Assembly: GCA_963833605.1 (NCBI GenBank)
Contig: CAWHYZ010000027.1
Location: forward strand, 62,001 to 126,000
From: JAFAXD01 sp963833605
GTDB taxonomy: Bacteria > Pseudomonadota > Alphaproteobacteria > Rhizobiales > Xanthobacteraceae
Reading direction: 5' to 3'
DNA length: 64,000 nt
The notes beneath the pieces were generated by a model. It ran no database searches and was not told where the DNA came from. It was given only the letters and a program-made list of their open reading frames with translations. This document shows, piece after piece, positions 30,075 to 38,868 of the stretch (positions within the stretch are counted from its first letter, which is position 1; each line of letters opens with the position of its first letter). The translations under genes were made by a program, and so were the position numbers.

Positions 30075-30593
30075 ATGTCTCGCGTTGCCCTCTACGCCGG
30101 CTCGTTCGATCCGGTCACCAATGGCCATCTCAACGTCATGCGCCAGGCCGCACGGCTAGCCGAGCGGCTCGTGTGCGCGATCGGCGTGCATCCCGGAAAG
30201 GAGCCGCTGTTCTCTGCACAGGAGCGGCTGACAATGCTCGAAGAGACCGCCGGCGAAGTCCTGCGCAAGGCCGGCTGCGAACTCACGTGCGTGACCTTCG
30301 ACGATCTCGTTGTGTCAGCGGCGCGGCGTATGGGCGCAACCCTGCTGATCCGCGGCTTGCGCGACGGCACCGATTTCAATTACGAAATGTCCATGGCGGG
30401 CATGAACGCCGCCATGGCGCCCGACGTGCAGACCGTCTTTCTGCCGGCCTCATCCCTGGTTCGCCCGATCACGGCCACTTTGGTGCGCCAGATTGCCGGC
30501 ATGGGCGGCGACATCGGGCAATTCGTGCCGCCGCCGGTCGTGGCCCGTCTCAAGCGGAAATTCACCGGCGCAGCTGGTGCGAAACACCCTTAG
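30075..30593 (+). CDS. coaD: phosphopantetheine adenylyltransferase
   Basis: 172 residues; transfers AMP from ATP to 4'-phosphopantetheine in coenzyme A synthesis. Nucleotidyltransferase signature YAGSFDPVTNGHL (HIGH-like TNGH), Lys in VHPGKEPLF, RGLRDGTDFNYE and the C-terminal SSLVRPITATLVRQIA. First gene of the conserved coaD - PPIase - exported protein - PPIase - queA - tgt series. The start at 30075 sits right at the conserved first strand. Confidence 0.96.
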   Translation: MSRVALYAGSFDPVTNGHLNVMRQAARLAERLVCAIGVHPGKEPLFSAQERLTMLEETAGEVLRKAGCELTCVTFDDLVVSAARRMGATLLIRGLRDGTDFNYEMSMAGMNAAMAPDVQTVFLPASSLVRPITATLVRQIAGMGGDIGQFVPPPVVARLKRKFTGAAGAKHP

Positions 30594-30619
30594 AGCAGTC
30601 CGTTTTGGTAGGAGATTCC

Positions 30620-31249
30620 ATGATCCGTCGTCTGGTCGTGCTTGCGGTGCTTGCCTATGCCTTTCCTGCGTTGGCCCAACAACCAGCACCGCAGCCGCAG
30701 CAACCGCCGCCGCCACAAGCGAAACCGGCAGCGCCGAGGCCGGTGCAAGCCGAATTGCCCAAGGGGCTCGATCCACAGAACACGATTTTCATCGATACCA
30801 AATACGGGCGCATTGTCATCAAGCTGCGCCCGGACCTTGCGCCCAAGCACGTGGCGCGCATCAAACAGTTGGCGCGTGAGAAATTCTATGACAACGTGCC
30901 GTTCCACCGGGTGATCGCCGGCTTCATGGCGCAGACCGGCGACGGCCAGCGCGGCGATGGTACGGGTGGCTCGAAATATCCTGATTTGCCCGCGGAGTTC
31001 TCGAGCATTCCCTATACGCGCGGCATTGTCGGAATGGCGCGAACGTCGGATCCCAATTCGGCTAACAGCCAGTTCTTCATCATGCTGGCCGAGAACCCCG
31101 GCTTGAACAACAAATATACCGTCGTCGGCGAAGTCGTGTCCGGCATGGATGTCGTCGACAAGATCAAGAAAGGGCCGGAGGCGCAGAACGGCGCAGTTGC
31201 GAATCCTGACAAGATCACCCACATGCAGGTTGCCGCCGACGCAAAGTAA
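30620..31249 (+). CDS. periplasmic cyclophilin-type peptidyl-prolyl isomerase
   Basis: 209 residues. Signal peptide MIRRLVVLAVLAYAFPALAQ, a Pro/Gln-rich linker (to about 45), then a compact cyclophilin domain: FYDNVPFHRVIAGFMAQTGD (catalytic Arg), GIVGMARTSDPNSANSQFFIM, GEVVSGMDVVDKI. It catalyses cis-trans isomerisation of proline bonds, here in the periplasm. AGGAG lies just before the start. A cytoplasmic paralogue is two genes downstream. Confidence 0.92.
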   Translation: MIRRLVVLAVLAYAFPALAQQPAPQPQQPPPPQAKPAAPRPVQAELPKGLDPQNTIFIDTKYGRIVIKLRPDLAPKHVARIKQLAREKFYDNVPFHRVIAGFMAQTGDGQRGDGTGGSKYPDLPAEFSSIPYTRGIVGMARTSDPNSANSQFFIMLAENPGLNNKYTVVGEVVSGMDVVDKIKKGPEAQNGAVANPDKITHMQVAADAK

Positions 31250-31252
31250 GCG

Positions 31253-31864
31253 ATGAAACGCACGGTACATTGGCTCGTCTTCGACGCCTTCGCGCTCGCC
31301 GCCGCGGTGCTGCCCGCGGCACAGGCGCACGCGCAGTCGCAGGCGGGCTGCGGACCGTTCAACCCGAACTGCGTGCCGTCTCCGTTCGAGCGGCGCCCGT
31401 TCAATCCGAGCTACTGCAGCCCGTCGAGTTCGCATGCCTGCACGCCGCGCTGGGGCGGGGCGCTCGGCCAGGATCTGCAACTGACCATCCAGAGCAGCAA
31501 GATAGCGGACTACGTCAAGCCGGATCACGACCTCGACACCATTGCCGATCTGTTTGCCGCCTTGCGCGCGTGCTGGGAACCGCCGGAAGCGGAGAACAAG
31601 TCGGCCGGCATGCAGATGAGCGTGCGGATCAGCTTCAAGCGCGGCGGCGAGATGTTCGGTTATCCGCGCTTGACCTACGCGACGCCCGGCAGTTCGTCGC
31701 AAACGCGGCAGATCTACCGGGACGCGATCGATGCTGCACTCGCGCGCTGTGCGCCGCTGACGCTGACCAAGGGTCTCGGCGGTGCCATTGCGGGGCGACC
31801 GATCAACATCCGCTACGTCGACGATCGTGGCGAACAACAAGGACAACGCAATGACCGGCAATGA
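31253..31864 (+). CDS. exported hypothetical protein between two cyclophilins
   Basis: 203 residues with a signal peptide (hydrophobic DAFALAAAVLPAAQAHAQ). The mature N-terminus is Cys/Pro-rich (CGPFNPNCVPSPFERRPFNP). The C-terminal half (KSAGMQMSVRISFKRGGEMFGYPRLTYATPG ... YRDAIDAALARCAPLTL) resembles a TonB/TolA-type C-terminal domain in pattern, which is my inference. It starts 3 bp after one cyclophilin and overlaps the next by 14 bp, so all three are one operon. Confidence 0.78.
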   Translation: MKRTVHWLVFDAFALAAAVLPAAQAHAQSQAGCGPFNPNCVPSPFERRPFNPSYCSPSSSHACTPRWGGALGQDLQLTIQSSKIADYVKPDHDLDTIADLFAALRACWEPPEAENKSAGMQMSVRISFKRGGEMFGYPRLTYATPGSSSQTRQIYRDAIDAALARCAPLTLTKGLGGAIAGRPINIRYVDDRGEQQGQRNDRQ

Positions 31865-32309
31865 CAATACACTCGTGCTCGACACCACCAAAGGCAAGAT
31901 CACGATCGCCATGCGGCCTGATCTTGCGCCCAATCACGTGGAACGCATCAAGGAACTGGTGCGTCAGGGTTTCTACGATGGCATCGTGTTCCATCGGGTG
32001 ATCGATGGATTCATGGCCCAGACTGGCTGCCCGCAAGGCACCGGCACCGGCGGGTCCGGCAAAAAGCTCAAGGCTGAGTTCAATAAGGAGAAGCATGTGC
32101 GCGGCACCGTCTCGATGGCACGCGCCGCAAACCCGGATTCGGGCGACAGTCAGTTCTTCATCTGTTTCGCCGACGCCCCATTCCTCAACGGCCAGTACAC
32201 GGTCTGGGGAGCGGTAACCGAGGGCATGGACAACGTCGACAAGATCAAGCGCGGCGAACCGGTGGTCAACCCGGACAAGATTTTGAAGGCAGAAATCAGG
32301 AGTCAGTAA
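31851..32309 (+). CDS. ppiB: cytoplasmic cyclophilin-type peptidyl-prolyl isomerase
   Basis: 152 residues, no signal peptide. LVLDTTKGKITIAMRPDLAPNHVERI, catalytic FYDGIVFHRVIDGFMAQTG, VSMARAANPDSGDSQFFICF and QYTVWGAVTEGMDNVDKI. Start ATG at 31851 lies inside the preceding gene, a coupled overlap. Together with the periplasmic paralogue it gives the operon one folding catalyst for each compartment. Confidence 0.93.
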   Translation: MTGNDNTLVLDTTKGKITIAMRPDLAPNHVERIKELVRQGFYDGIVFHRVIDGFMAQTGCPQGTGTGGSGKKLKAEFNKEKHVRGTVSMARAANPDSGDSQFFICFADAPFLNGQYTVWGAVTEGMDNVDKIKRGEPVVNPDKILKAEIRSQ

Positions 32310-32362
32310 TCGGTAATAAGGTGGGGCGCTCAGAGGTTTGGCTCTGGTTACTGATTACCGAT
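32309..32362. terminator. nested hairpin between ppiB and queA
   Basis: Outer arms ATCGGTAAT (32309-32317) and ATTACCGAT (32354-32362) enclose an inner hairpin CAGAG-GTTTGG-CTCTG (32331-32346). It begins at the last base of the ppiB stop and ends 9 bp before queA. There is no T-run, so it may act as a weak terminator, an RNA processing site or a dispersed repeat rather than a classic terminator. Confidence 0.5.
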
Positions 32363-32371
32363 ATTTGAGCC

Positions 32372-33466
32372 ATGCGTTCCGACCTGTTCGACTTCGAACT
32401 GCCGCCTGAACACATCGCGCTGCGGCCGGTCGAGCCGCGCGATGCGGCCCGGCTCTTGGTTGTGCGTCCCGGCGGTACACCCCAGTTGGAGGATCGGACT
32501 GTCTGCGACCTGCCGGCCCTGCTGGCGCCAGGCGATCAGGTCGTGGTCAACGACACCAAGGTCATTCCCGCCAATCTTATCGGGCGGCGAATTTCGCGTG
32601 CCAGTGAGTCAAGGATCGAAGCGACGCTGATCCGGCGCCTGGATGGCTCGCGCTGGCGCGCCCTCGTCAAGGGCGCGCGCAAGCTTGCGGCCGGGGACCT
32701 GATCCGTTTCGGCGAGGAAGGAAGGGTGTGCTTCCTCAGCGAACTCGACGCCACGGTCGAAGCCAAAGGTGAGGGCGGTGAGGTCACCCTTGCGTTTGCA
32801 TTTCACGGTCCGGTCCTCGATCAGGCGATTGCCGAGCGCGGCGAGGTGCCGCTGCCGCCCTATATCGCGGCCCGCCGGGCACCCGATGCGCGCGACCGTA
32901 GCGACTACCAGACCATGTTCGCGCGCGAGGAAGGGGCGGTCGCCGCGCCCACCGCCGGACTGCATTTTACGCCTGCATTGCTCGCATCACTGCGTGCGCG
33001 TGACATCGGCATTCACACCGTGACACTGCACGTCGGAGCGGGGACGTTTTTGCCCGTCAAGACTGACGACACGGCACAACATAAAATGCATGCCGAATGG
33101 GCGAGCCTCAATGCGAGCGTTGCCGGTGCGCTCAACGCGGCGCGTCGCAACGGGGCGCGGATCGTGGCCCTCGGCAGCACCTCGCTGCGGCTCCTGGAAA
33201 CCGCGACCGCTGAGGACGGCACGTTACAGCCGTTCACCGGCGAGACCTCGATCTTCATCACCCCGGGCTATCGTTTTCGCGCCGTTGACATCTTGATGAC
33301 CAACTTCCACCTGCCGCGCTCGACGTTATTCATGTTGGTGTCAGCGTTCTGCGGGCTTGACGTGATGAAAGCCGCGTACGCGCACGCGCTCGCGCGAGGC
33401 TATCGGTTCTATTCCTACGGCGATGCGAGTTTGCTGTTTCGTACCAATAGCAGCGCTAGCGCCTGA
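32372..33466 (+). CDS. queA: S-adenosylmethionine:tRNA ribosyltransferase-isomerase
   Basis: 364 residues; converts 7-aminomethyl-7-deazaguanine in tRNA to epoxyqueuosine using SAM. Family motifs: FDFELPPEHIALRP, VVNDTKVIPANLIGRR, DRSDYQTMFAREEGAVAAPTAGLHFTP, VTLHVGAGTFLPVK, MTNFHLPRSTLFMLVSAF and YRFYSYGDASLLF. Works with tgt, 460 bp downstream. Its 3' end overlaps the convergent exported-protein gene by 11 bp. Confidence 0.96.
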   Translation: MRSDLFDFELPPEHIALRPVEPRDAARLLVVRPGGTPQLEDRTVCDLPALLAPGDQVVVNDTKVIPANLIGRRISRASESRIEATLIRRLDGSRWRALVKGARKLAAGDLIRFGEEGRVCFLSELDATVEAKGEGGEVTLAFAFHGPVLDQAIAERGEVPLPPYIAARRAPDARDRSDYQTMFAREEGAVAAPTAGLHFTPALLASLRARDIGIHTVTLHVGAGTFLPVKTDDTAQHKMHAEWASLNASVAGALNAARRNGARIVALGSTSLRLLETATAEDGTLQPFTGETSIFITPGYRFRAVDILMTNFHLPRSTLFMLVSAFCGLDVMKAAYAHALARGYRFYSYGDASLLFRTNSSASA

Positions 33467-33836
33467 CCGAGCGCTGGTCGCGCTCGCGCCGCAGGTTGCG
33501 ATAGTACTTTAGGTCCTCGATCAGGACGGTCAGCATCTGGAGTTGCGTACGCTTGAGTTCGCGCGGAAGCAGCCCGGGCACGTCAGGCGGCGCAGCTTCG
33601 ACCTGATCGACACAATCGCCCGCAATGTCGAGGGCCTGACCGAACTCGTCCACGGTCATTGCGTCGAAAGCTTTGCCGAAACTCTGCTCGACCACACTGA
33701 CGCGGCCAGAATAGACGAACGCGATCAGGGCCTCGCAGGACGGCCGGCGCAGTTGTGCCAGCGCAGGCTGCGCCACGCACAGGCACCCCAGGATGGGCAA
33801 CACCAGCCGCAAGACGCTTCCCCGCTTGCACTGCAC
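33456..33836 (-). CDS. exported hypothetical protein between queA and tgt
   Basis: 126 residues on the opposite strand. Signal peptide ending in CVAQPALAQ; mature part RRPSCEALIAFVYSGRVSVVEQSFGKAFDAMTVDEFGQALDIAGDCVDQ has two cysteines likely to pair. No recognised family. Overlap with the queA end is short and antisense. Real coding is supported by the clean signal peptide and helical, non-repetitive mature sequence. Confidence 0.65.
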   Translation of the reverse strand: MQCKRGSVLRLVLPILGCLCVAQPALAQLRRPSCEALIAFVYSGRVSVVEQSFGKAFDAMTVDEFGQALDIAGDCVDQVEAAPPDVPGLLPRELKRTQLQMLTVLIEDLKYYRNLRRERDQRSVRR

Positions 33837-33924
33837 CGCGAAAGATGCTCAGGCACGCGTCGCGAACAAACTGTAAATCATTCTCTACTGGGCGCATAGC
33901 GCCCCTCCACGCTACCACACCGAC

Positions 33925-35055
33925 ATGCCTGATACGTTCTCGTTTCGCCTGATCTGCACCGAAGCTGCCGCCCGCGTTGGCGAGATTGCGACGGCGCACG
34001 GACGGATCGCCACACCGGCCTTCATGCCGGTCGGCACCCAGGCCGCCATGAAAGCGGTGCAATGGCGCGATGTGCGCGCGAGCGGCGCCGAGATCGTACT
34101 TGCCAATACCTATCACCTGATGCTGCGGCCAGGTGCCGAGCGCATTGCGGCGCTTGGCGGCCTGCACACGTTCACCGGGTGGAGCGGGCCAATCCTGACC
34201 GACTCTGGCGGCTTCCAAGTCATGTCGCTCGCAAACCTGCGTAAGGTCGAGGAACAAGCGGTGACCTTCCGCTCCCATGTCGACGGGGCGACGGTGGTGC
34301 TCTCGCCCGAACGCGCGATCCAGATCCAGCGTCTGCTCGGCGCCGATGTGGCGATGCAGCTTGATGAATGCATTGGTTTGCCGGCGGCTGCTGCCGATAT
34401 TGAGCAGGCCATGCAGCTCTCGCTGCGCTGGGCCGAGCGCTGCAAGCGCGCGTTCGATCACGGGCAGGGCGGGGCACTGTTCGGGATTGTCCAGGGCGGC
34501 GATATCAATCGCCTGCGGGTCACGAGCGCACGCGCACTTGTCGATATCGGATTTCACGGCTACGCGATCGGCGGTCTTGCGGTCGGCGAGCCGACGCCAG
34601 TGATGCTGCGGGTGATCGAAGAGGTCGTGCCCCATCTCCCGGCCGATCATCCACGTTACCTGATGGGGGTCGGAACGCCAGAAGATCTGTTGGACGCGGT
34701 CGGACGTGGTATCGACATGTTCGACTGTGTGCTGCCGACCCGTAACGGCCGTCATGGCATGGCGTTCACCCGCTTCGGCCCGATCAACTTGCGCAACGCG
34801 CGGCATGCCGACGATCCGCGGCCGCTCGACGCGGAAGGCCGCTGCCCCGCCGCGCGCGATTTTGCGCGCGCCTATTTGCATCACCTCACCCGCGCCAACG
34901 AGACGTTGGGGGCCATGCTGCTCAGCACGATCAACCTCTACTACTATCAGGACCTCATGCGCGGCGTGCGCACCGCGATCGCACACGGCCGATTTGAGGA
35001 TTTCTGCGCTGCGGTCCGGCAAGGCTGGGCAACAGGCGACCTGCCGCCACGATGA
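33925..35055 (+). CDS. tgt: queuine tRNA-ribosyltransferase (zinc ligands largely missing)
   Basis: 376 residues; exchanges guanine 34 for preQ1 in tRNA. Motifs: ATPAFMPVGTQAAMKAV, LANTYHLMLRPG, LTDSGGFQVMSL with catalytic Asp, GGLAVGEP, and FDCVLPTRNGRHG with the nucleophile Asp. In bacterial Tgt a zinc is held by C-x-C-x2-C and a later His (E. coli C302, C304, C307, H333). Here these align with Gly305, Cys307, Ala310 and Ile336, so three of four ligands are absent while RAYLHHL and the active site remain. The gene ends in an ATGA overlap with the next one. Confidence 0.95.
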   Translation: MPDTFSFRLICTEAAARVGEIATAHGRIATPAFMPVGTQAAMKAVQWRDVRASGAEIVLANTYHLMLRPGAERIAALGGLHTFTGWSGPILTDSGGFQVMSLANLRKVEEQAVTFRSHVDGATVVLSPERAIQIQRLLGADVAMQLDECIGLPAAAADIEQAMQLSLRWAERCKRAFDHGQGGALFGIVQGGDINRLRVTSARALVDIGFHGYAIGGLAVGEPTPVMLRVIEEVVPHLPADHPRYLMGVGTPEDLLDAVGRGIDMFDCVLPTRNGRHGMAFTRFGPINLRNARHADDPRPLDAEGRCPAARDFARAYLHHLTRANETLGAMLLSTINLYYYQDLMRGVRTAIAHGRFEDFCAAVRQGWATGDLPPR

Positions 35056-35731
35056 ACTGGTCCGAGCCAGTAGCCATCTACTGCGAGCGCGCCAGCACGG
35101 CGTTCTGGGCCGAACCGGTTAATGCGCTGAGCAACGTGGCCTTTTGCTGGCCGCGATCGCGGCGTTCGTCCAATGGCGACGGGCCGGTGGGTGCGATTGG
35201 CCGGCGCTGGCGCTGATCGTTGTGCTGGTCGCGATCGCATTGGGGTCGTTCGCATTTCACACATTGGCGACGCGCGGTGCGGCCTACCTGGACGTGATTC
35301 CGATCGCGATCTTCATTTACGGTTACCTGACGCTGGCGCTGCGCCGTTTCCTGGGACTCGGGTGTGCTTTGACGATCGCGATATTGGCCGCTTTCATCGC
35401 CCTATCGCGCGTCCTCCCGCGTCTGGTTCCGCCTGCTACCCTTAACGGCTCGATCGACTACGTCCCGGCACTCGCGGCCATGTTGATCATGCTAGGATTC
35501 GCTCCGTCAAAAGTCCGTCCGGCGGTCGCGCTGGCGACTGTCGTGTTTGTGGTGTCGCTCGCGTTTCGGACAGTGGATCGGGCGGTCTGCGGTGTATTCC
35601 CGCTTGGCACGCACTTCCTCTGGCACCTGCTCAACGCCGCCGTGGTATTCATTCTGCTGAACGCTGCGATTGCGTTTGCGCCTACGCTCGTCGCGCCGCC
35701 GGCGGCGCCGCTGCCTGCAACAGGCCGATGA
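35052..35731 (+). CDS. ceramidase-like integral membrane protein (one-base frameshift)
   Basis: About 226 residues with six or seven helices. The N-terminus MNWSEPVAIYCERASTAFWAEPVNALSN is typical of small bacterial ceramidase/alkaline-ceramidase-like membrane proteins. Later motifs are SFAFHTLATRGAAYLDVIPIAIFIYGY and HFLWHLLNA, with His/Asp residues that hold zinc in the eukaryotic family. Adding one T to the TTTT at 35142-35145 joins the frames as NVAFLLAAIAAFVQW. Start overlaps the tgt stop (ATGA), so translation is coupled. The true substrate is not known. Confidence 0.8.
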
Positions 35732-36383
35732 CCTCGTCGGTCGAGCGTACGTCGCCGAAGGTCTGAATGAAATTGATCAGCGTCGCCAGATGTTCGTCGT
35801 CGGTGCGCGCCGCGTTGGCATCGGAGACGATGAAGGTCTTGAAATCCTGCATGGCGGCGTCGCGCGCCGACGATTCGCAGCACACGTTCGTGAGCGTGCC
35901 GACGATGATCACGCAGTCGATGCCGCGCCCGCGCAGTTCCTGCGTAAGCATGCTCGCGCTCGGCAGGAACGCACTGTAGCGGTTCTTCGCAACGAAGAGG
36001 TCGCCCGGGTCCGTTTCCATCTCGGGCCACAGCGCGTGCCCCTCGCTGCCCGGTTGGATCTGCGCAAACGTGCGCTCGGCGACGGCAGGGCTGAGCAGAT
36101 TATCAAGCACAAGCGCCCAGTCCTCCCAGCGCGCGATCGCCATCTGTACCCAGACCACGAGCCCGCCGCTCGCGCGCGTCGCGCGCGCCAGCCGATTGAT
36201 GTTGGGCACGATCTCGCGCGCAGCCGCGACCTCGACCGCCGCGCCCTTGGCGCAAAAAACGTTCTGCATGTCGATCACGACCAGCGCGGTCTTGTGCGGA
36301 TCGATTGCTTCGAACCCATGAAGCCTGCCACGGCGAAATATGATGCGATCGATCACGTGGGCCGGGAGTTGCGTCGGATGCAT
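35682..36383 (-). CDS. isochorismatase-like cysteine hydrolase
   Basis: About 233 residues. Catalytic triad visible: Asp38 in VVIDMQNVF, Lys133 in VAKNRYSAF and Cys168 in GTLTNVCCESSARDA. Family members hydrolyse amides or vinyl ethers (N-carbamoyl compounds, nicotinamide, isochorismate, ureidoacrylate). Start ATG at 36383 precedes MHPTQLPAHV; the frame stays open upstream into the oxidoreductase gene. Last gene of the minus-strand operon from 43.9 kb, 59 bp after the oxidoreductase. Its 3' end overlaps the convergent ceramidase-like gene by 50 bp. Confidence 0.86.
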   Translation of the reverse strand: MHPTQLPAHVIDRIIFRRGRLHGFEAIDPHKTALVVIDMQNVFCAKGAAVEVAAAREIVPNINRLARATRASGGLVVWVQMAIARWEDWALVLDNLLSPAVAERTFAQIQPGSEGHALWPEMETDPGDLFVAKNRYSAFLPSASMLTQELRGRGIDCVIIVGTLTNVCCESSARDAAMQDFKTFIVSDANAARTDDEHLATLINFIQTFGDVRSTDEVIGLLQAAAPPAARRA

Positions 36384-36442
36384 GGACCTCTCCACGAGTG
36401 CAAGTGCTGGAGGAACTTTAAAATCGCCGAGGCTGAGCCATT

Positions 36443-38041
36443 CTAAACCGCGAGCGGCAAGGGAATCCAATCCGCCTTGATACCCAGGTCGGCGAGCAGG
36501 ACCTGCGCCGCATTGTAGCCCGGCAGCCCCGTGATGTTGCCCCCCGGGTGGCTGCTCGACCCGCACAGGTAAAGGCCGGGAACATGCGTCCGGTAGGTTC
36601 CGGCGCCACGAAACGGTCGGTCGTAGCCGATCTGGCCATTGCTGAAGGCGCCTACCAGCAGGTCGCCCTCGCGCATGTTGGGAAGGCTGCGCTCGGTATC
36701 GAGCGGCGTGCGCACGAAGTGGTCCAGCACTGCGTCGGCCAGGTTGGGGGCGTGACGCCGCCACAGTTCAAGCATCGCCTCGCCGTGCGCCGCGCCGGCG
36801 CGGTCCCAGGTCCTGGGATCGCCGTGCAACCGATAGGGCAGCTTTTCCCACATGAAGGCTGTGTGCCGGCCGGCCGGGGCTTGGCTCGGATCAAAAACGG
36901 TCGGGCAGGCGCCCCACATGACCGTCGGTGGAACGGTGCCGGCCTCGTGATGGGATACGATCTCGAGGAATTGGTCGACGTGGTCGAGCCCCATGATGAC
37001 CATGAAGGCGCGATCGAGTTCAGGATGGTTAGGGCGTGCGGCGTAACGCGGTGGCTCGCGCAGATTGAGATTGAGCGCAAACAGCGGCGCCAGCAGATTG
37101 TATTGGAAGCGCGCGACCTGATCGCGAACCGCCCGCGGCACCAGGCGCTCGTCCAGCAGATCGAGAAAGGTCTGATGCGGGTTGAGCGAAGATGCCACGA
37201 AGTGGCGCGCATGAATTGCCGCTCCGTCGGTGGTCGCAATGCCGACCGCGCGGCCGCCCTCGACCAGGATGCGCTCGGGCTCGACCATCAGTGCAATTTC
37301 GCCCCCGCTCTCGCGCACCGCCGCTTCCAGTGCCCGCGCCAGTGCGGCGCTGCCGCCGCGCGACATCTGCGCCTTGGCGGGGCTCGCAAGCAGCGCCGCA
37401 ATGTGATGGCCAAATCCGCGCACGCGCAGGTCGACCTCGCGCAGTCCGTTGAAGAACAGAAGCCCGGCCTGCACGGTCGGGTGCTCGAATTCCTGGTGCA
37501 CGAATTCGAGCGGCGAGAGTGCGCTCACCTCCAGAAGGTGCCGGCCAGCGACGGTGCGCTTGAGCTCTTCCTCGCGCTGTTCGCGGGGGATCGGCGGCGA
37601 GCGGCTTTCCGGAATGAGAATATCGCGCACGATCGGCACGAACTCGTTATGCCAGCGCCGTAACGTGTCGGCGTCGCGTCTGCTGAACAGTTCGAACGAC
37701 GCGGTGGTGCGCACAATATCAGTCCACCATTCCAGCGCCCTCCCGTCACGCGTGAGCAGGGCCACGTTGAGCTCGGGCTCGATATAGTGCGCGCCGTGGC
37801 GCTCCAGTTCGAGGTCGGCGTACCACGGCATGGTGGTGATGGCGCGCTGGAAGAAGGCGTGGGTGTTGTGAAGGAAGCCAGGATGGCGCGGATCTTCCAG
37901 CGTCGCGAGCCCGCCGCCGGCGACCGCTTTGCGCTCGATTGTAAGCGTTTTCAGCCCGGCCTTACCCAAATAGGCCTGCAGGATCAGGCCATTGTGGCCG
38001 GCGCCAAGAATGATGCCGTCGTAGGTTGCAGCGCTCGTCAC
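36443..38041 (-). CDS. phytoene-desaturase-like FAD oxidoreductase
   Basis: About 532 residues. N-terminal FAD motif GIILGAGHNGLILQAYLGKAGL, then TIERKAVAGGG, and a C-terminal LYLCGSSSHPGGNITGLPGYNAA closing the FAD site. This is the NAD(P)/FAD-dependent amine oxidase/carotenoid-desaturase-like group; no carotenoid genes are nearby, so it more likely oxidises a C-H or C-N bond in the locus's own substrate. The GTG start at 38041 overlaps the stop of the upstream isomerase (GTGA), showing coupling. Reading further upstream adds antisense-like residues. Confidence 0.85.
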   Translation of the reverse strand: MTSAATYDGIILGAGHNGLILQAYLGKAGLKTLTIERKAVAGGGLATLEDPRHPGFLHNTHAFFQRAITTMPWYADLELERHGAHYIEPELNVALLTRDGRALEWWTDIVRTTASFELFSRRDADTLRRWHNEFVPIVRDILIPESRSPPIPREQREEELKRTVAGRHLLEVSALSPLEFVHQEFEHPTVQAGLLFFNGLREVDLRVRGFGHHIAALLASPAKAQMSRGGSAALARALEAAVRESGGEIALMVEPERILVEGGRAVGIATTDGAAIHARHFVASSLNPHQTFLDLLDERLVPRAVRDQVARFQYNLLAPLFALNLNLREPPRYAARPNHPELDRAFMVIMGLDHVDQFLEIVSHHEAGTVPPTVMWGACPTVFDPSQAPAGRHTAFMWEKLPYRLHGDPRTWDRAGAAHGEAMLELWRRHAPNLADAVLDHFVRTPLDTERSLPNMREGDLLVGAFSNGQIGYDRPFRGAGTYRTHVPGLYLCGSSSHPGGNITGLPGYNAAQVLLADLGIKADWIPLPLAV

Positions 38042-38868
38042 GCGGCGCTCCGGTAGCGTTCGATCGCGACCTGCAGGACCTCGCCAGGATCGCGTTTCCA
38101 CCAGTTGCTCGCGGAGAAAATCTCCACATCGCAATGGCCCGCGTAGCCGGCCGCTTCGACCATGGCACGGATGCCGCGCAGGTCGATGACACCGTCGCCC
38201 ATCATCCCACGGTCGAGAAGGAGGTCAGTGGTGGGAACCAGCCAATCGCAGATGTGATAGGTGAGAATGCGCCCGCGCGCTCGCGCGATCGCGGAGGCCA
38301 GCGCCGGGTCCCACCACACGTGATAGACATCGATCGCGACGCCGGTGCCGTCGCCGAGCGCGTCGCATAGATCGAGCGCCTGGTTGAGCGTGGTGACGAC
38401 GCAGCGGTCGGCCGCCGTCATCGGATGCAGGGGTTCGATTGCGAGCGGCATCGCCGCGGCGCGTGCGTGCGGCAGCAGTGCCGCAATCCCGTCGCGAACC
38501 TGCGCGCGCGCCCCCACGATATCCTTCGAGCCGGGCGGCAGGCCGCCGGCCACCAGAACGAGACACCGCGCGCCGATCGCCGCGGCCTCGTCGACGGCGC
38601 GCCGATTGTCATCGATCGCGGCGCGCCGACCGGCGGCATCGGGCGCCGTGAACATGCCACCGCGACAAAGGCAGGTCACGGTCATGGCGTGCGCGTTCAG
38701 GAACTCGCGCGCGCGTTCGACGCCGAGTTCCGCAAGGCCGTCGCGCCAGGGCGCGATGGCGGTTATGCCGGCACGCGCACAGCCTTCGATCTGCTGCCGT
38801 AGCGGCCACGATCGGATGGTGGCGGAATTGATCGCGAGCCAGCGCAGGTCGTTCGTGAGATCGCGCAT
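38038..38868 (-). CDS. sugar phosphate isomerase/epimerase-like TIM-barrel protein
   Basis: About 276 residues, xylose-isomerase-like (AP endonuclease 2) barrel. Likely metal ligands: Glu in LAIEPLHPM, Asp/His in AIDVYHVWWDP, His in YHICDW, Glu in CDVEIFS. Related enzymes act on inositol derivatives, hydroxypyruvate or keto-sugars. The ATG at 38868 shares a base with the stop of the DUF993 gene (TGATG), and the 3' end overlaps the next start, so it is translated as part of the operon. Confidence 0.85.
   Translation of the reverse strand: MRDLTNDLRWLAINSATIRSWPLRQQIEGCARAGITAIAPWRDGLAELGVERAREFLNAHAMTVTCLCRGGMFTAPDAAGRRAAIDDNRRAVDEAAAIGARCLVLVAGGLPPGSKDIVGARAQVRDGIAALLPHARAAAMPLAIEPLHPMTAADRCVVTTLNQALDLCDALGDGTGVAIDVYHVWWDPALASAIARARGRILTYHICDWLVPTTDLLLDRGMMGDGVIDLRGIRAMVEAAGYAGHCDVEIFSASNWWKRDPGEVLQVAIERYRSAA

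Noticed and set aside
30590..31933. 447-residue minus-strand frame
   Set aside because: Runs antisense through two cyclophilin genes and the exported protein; no motif.
32310..32371. preQ1 riboswitch before queA
   Set aside because: No aptamer consensus; the region is a plain nested hairpin.
33583..35022. 479-residue minus-strand frame
   Set aside because: Antisense to tgt, which is certain.
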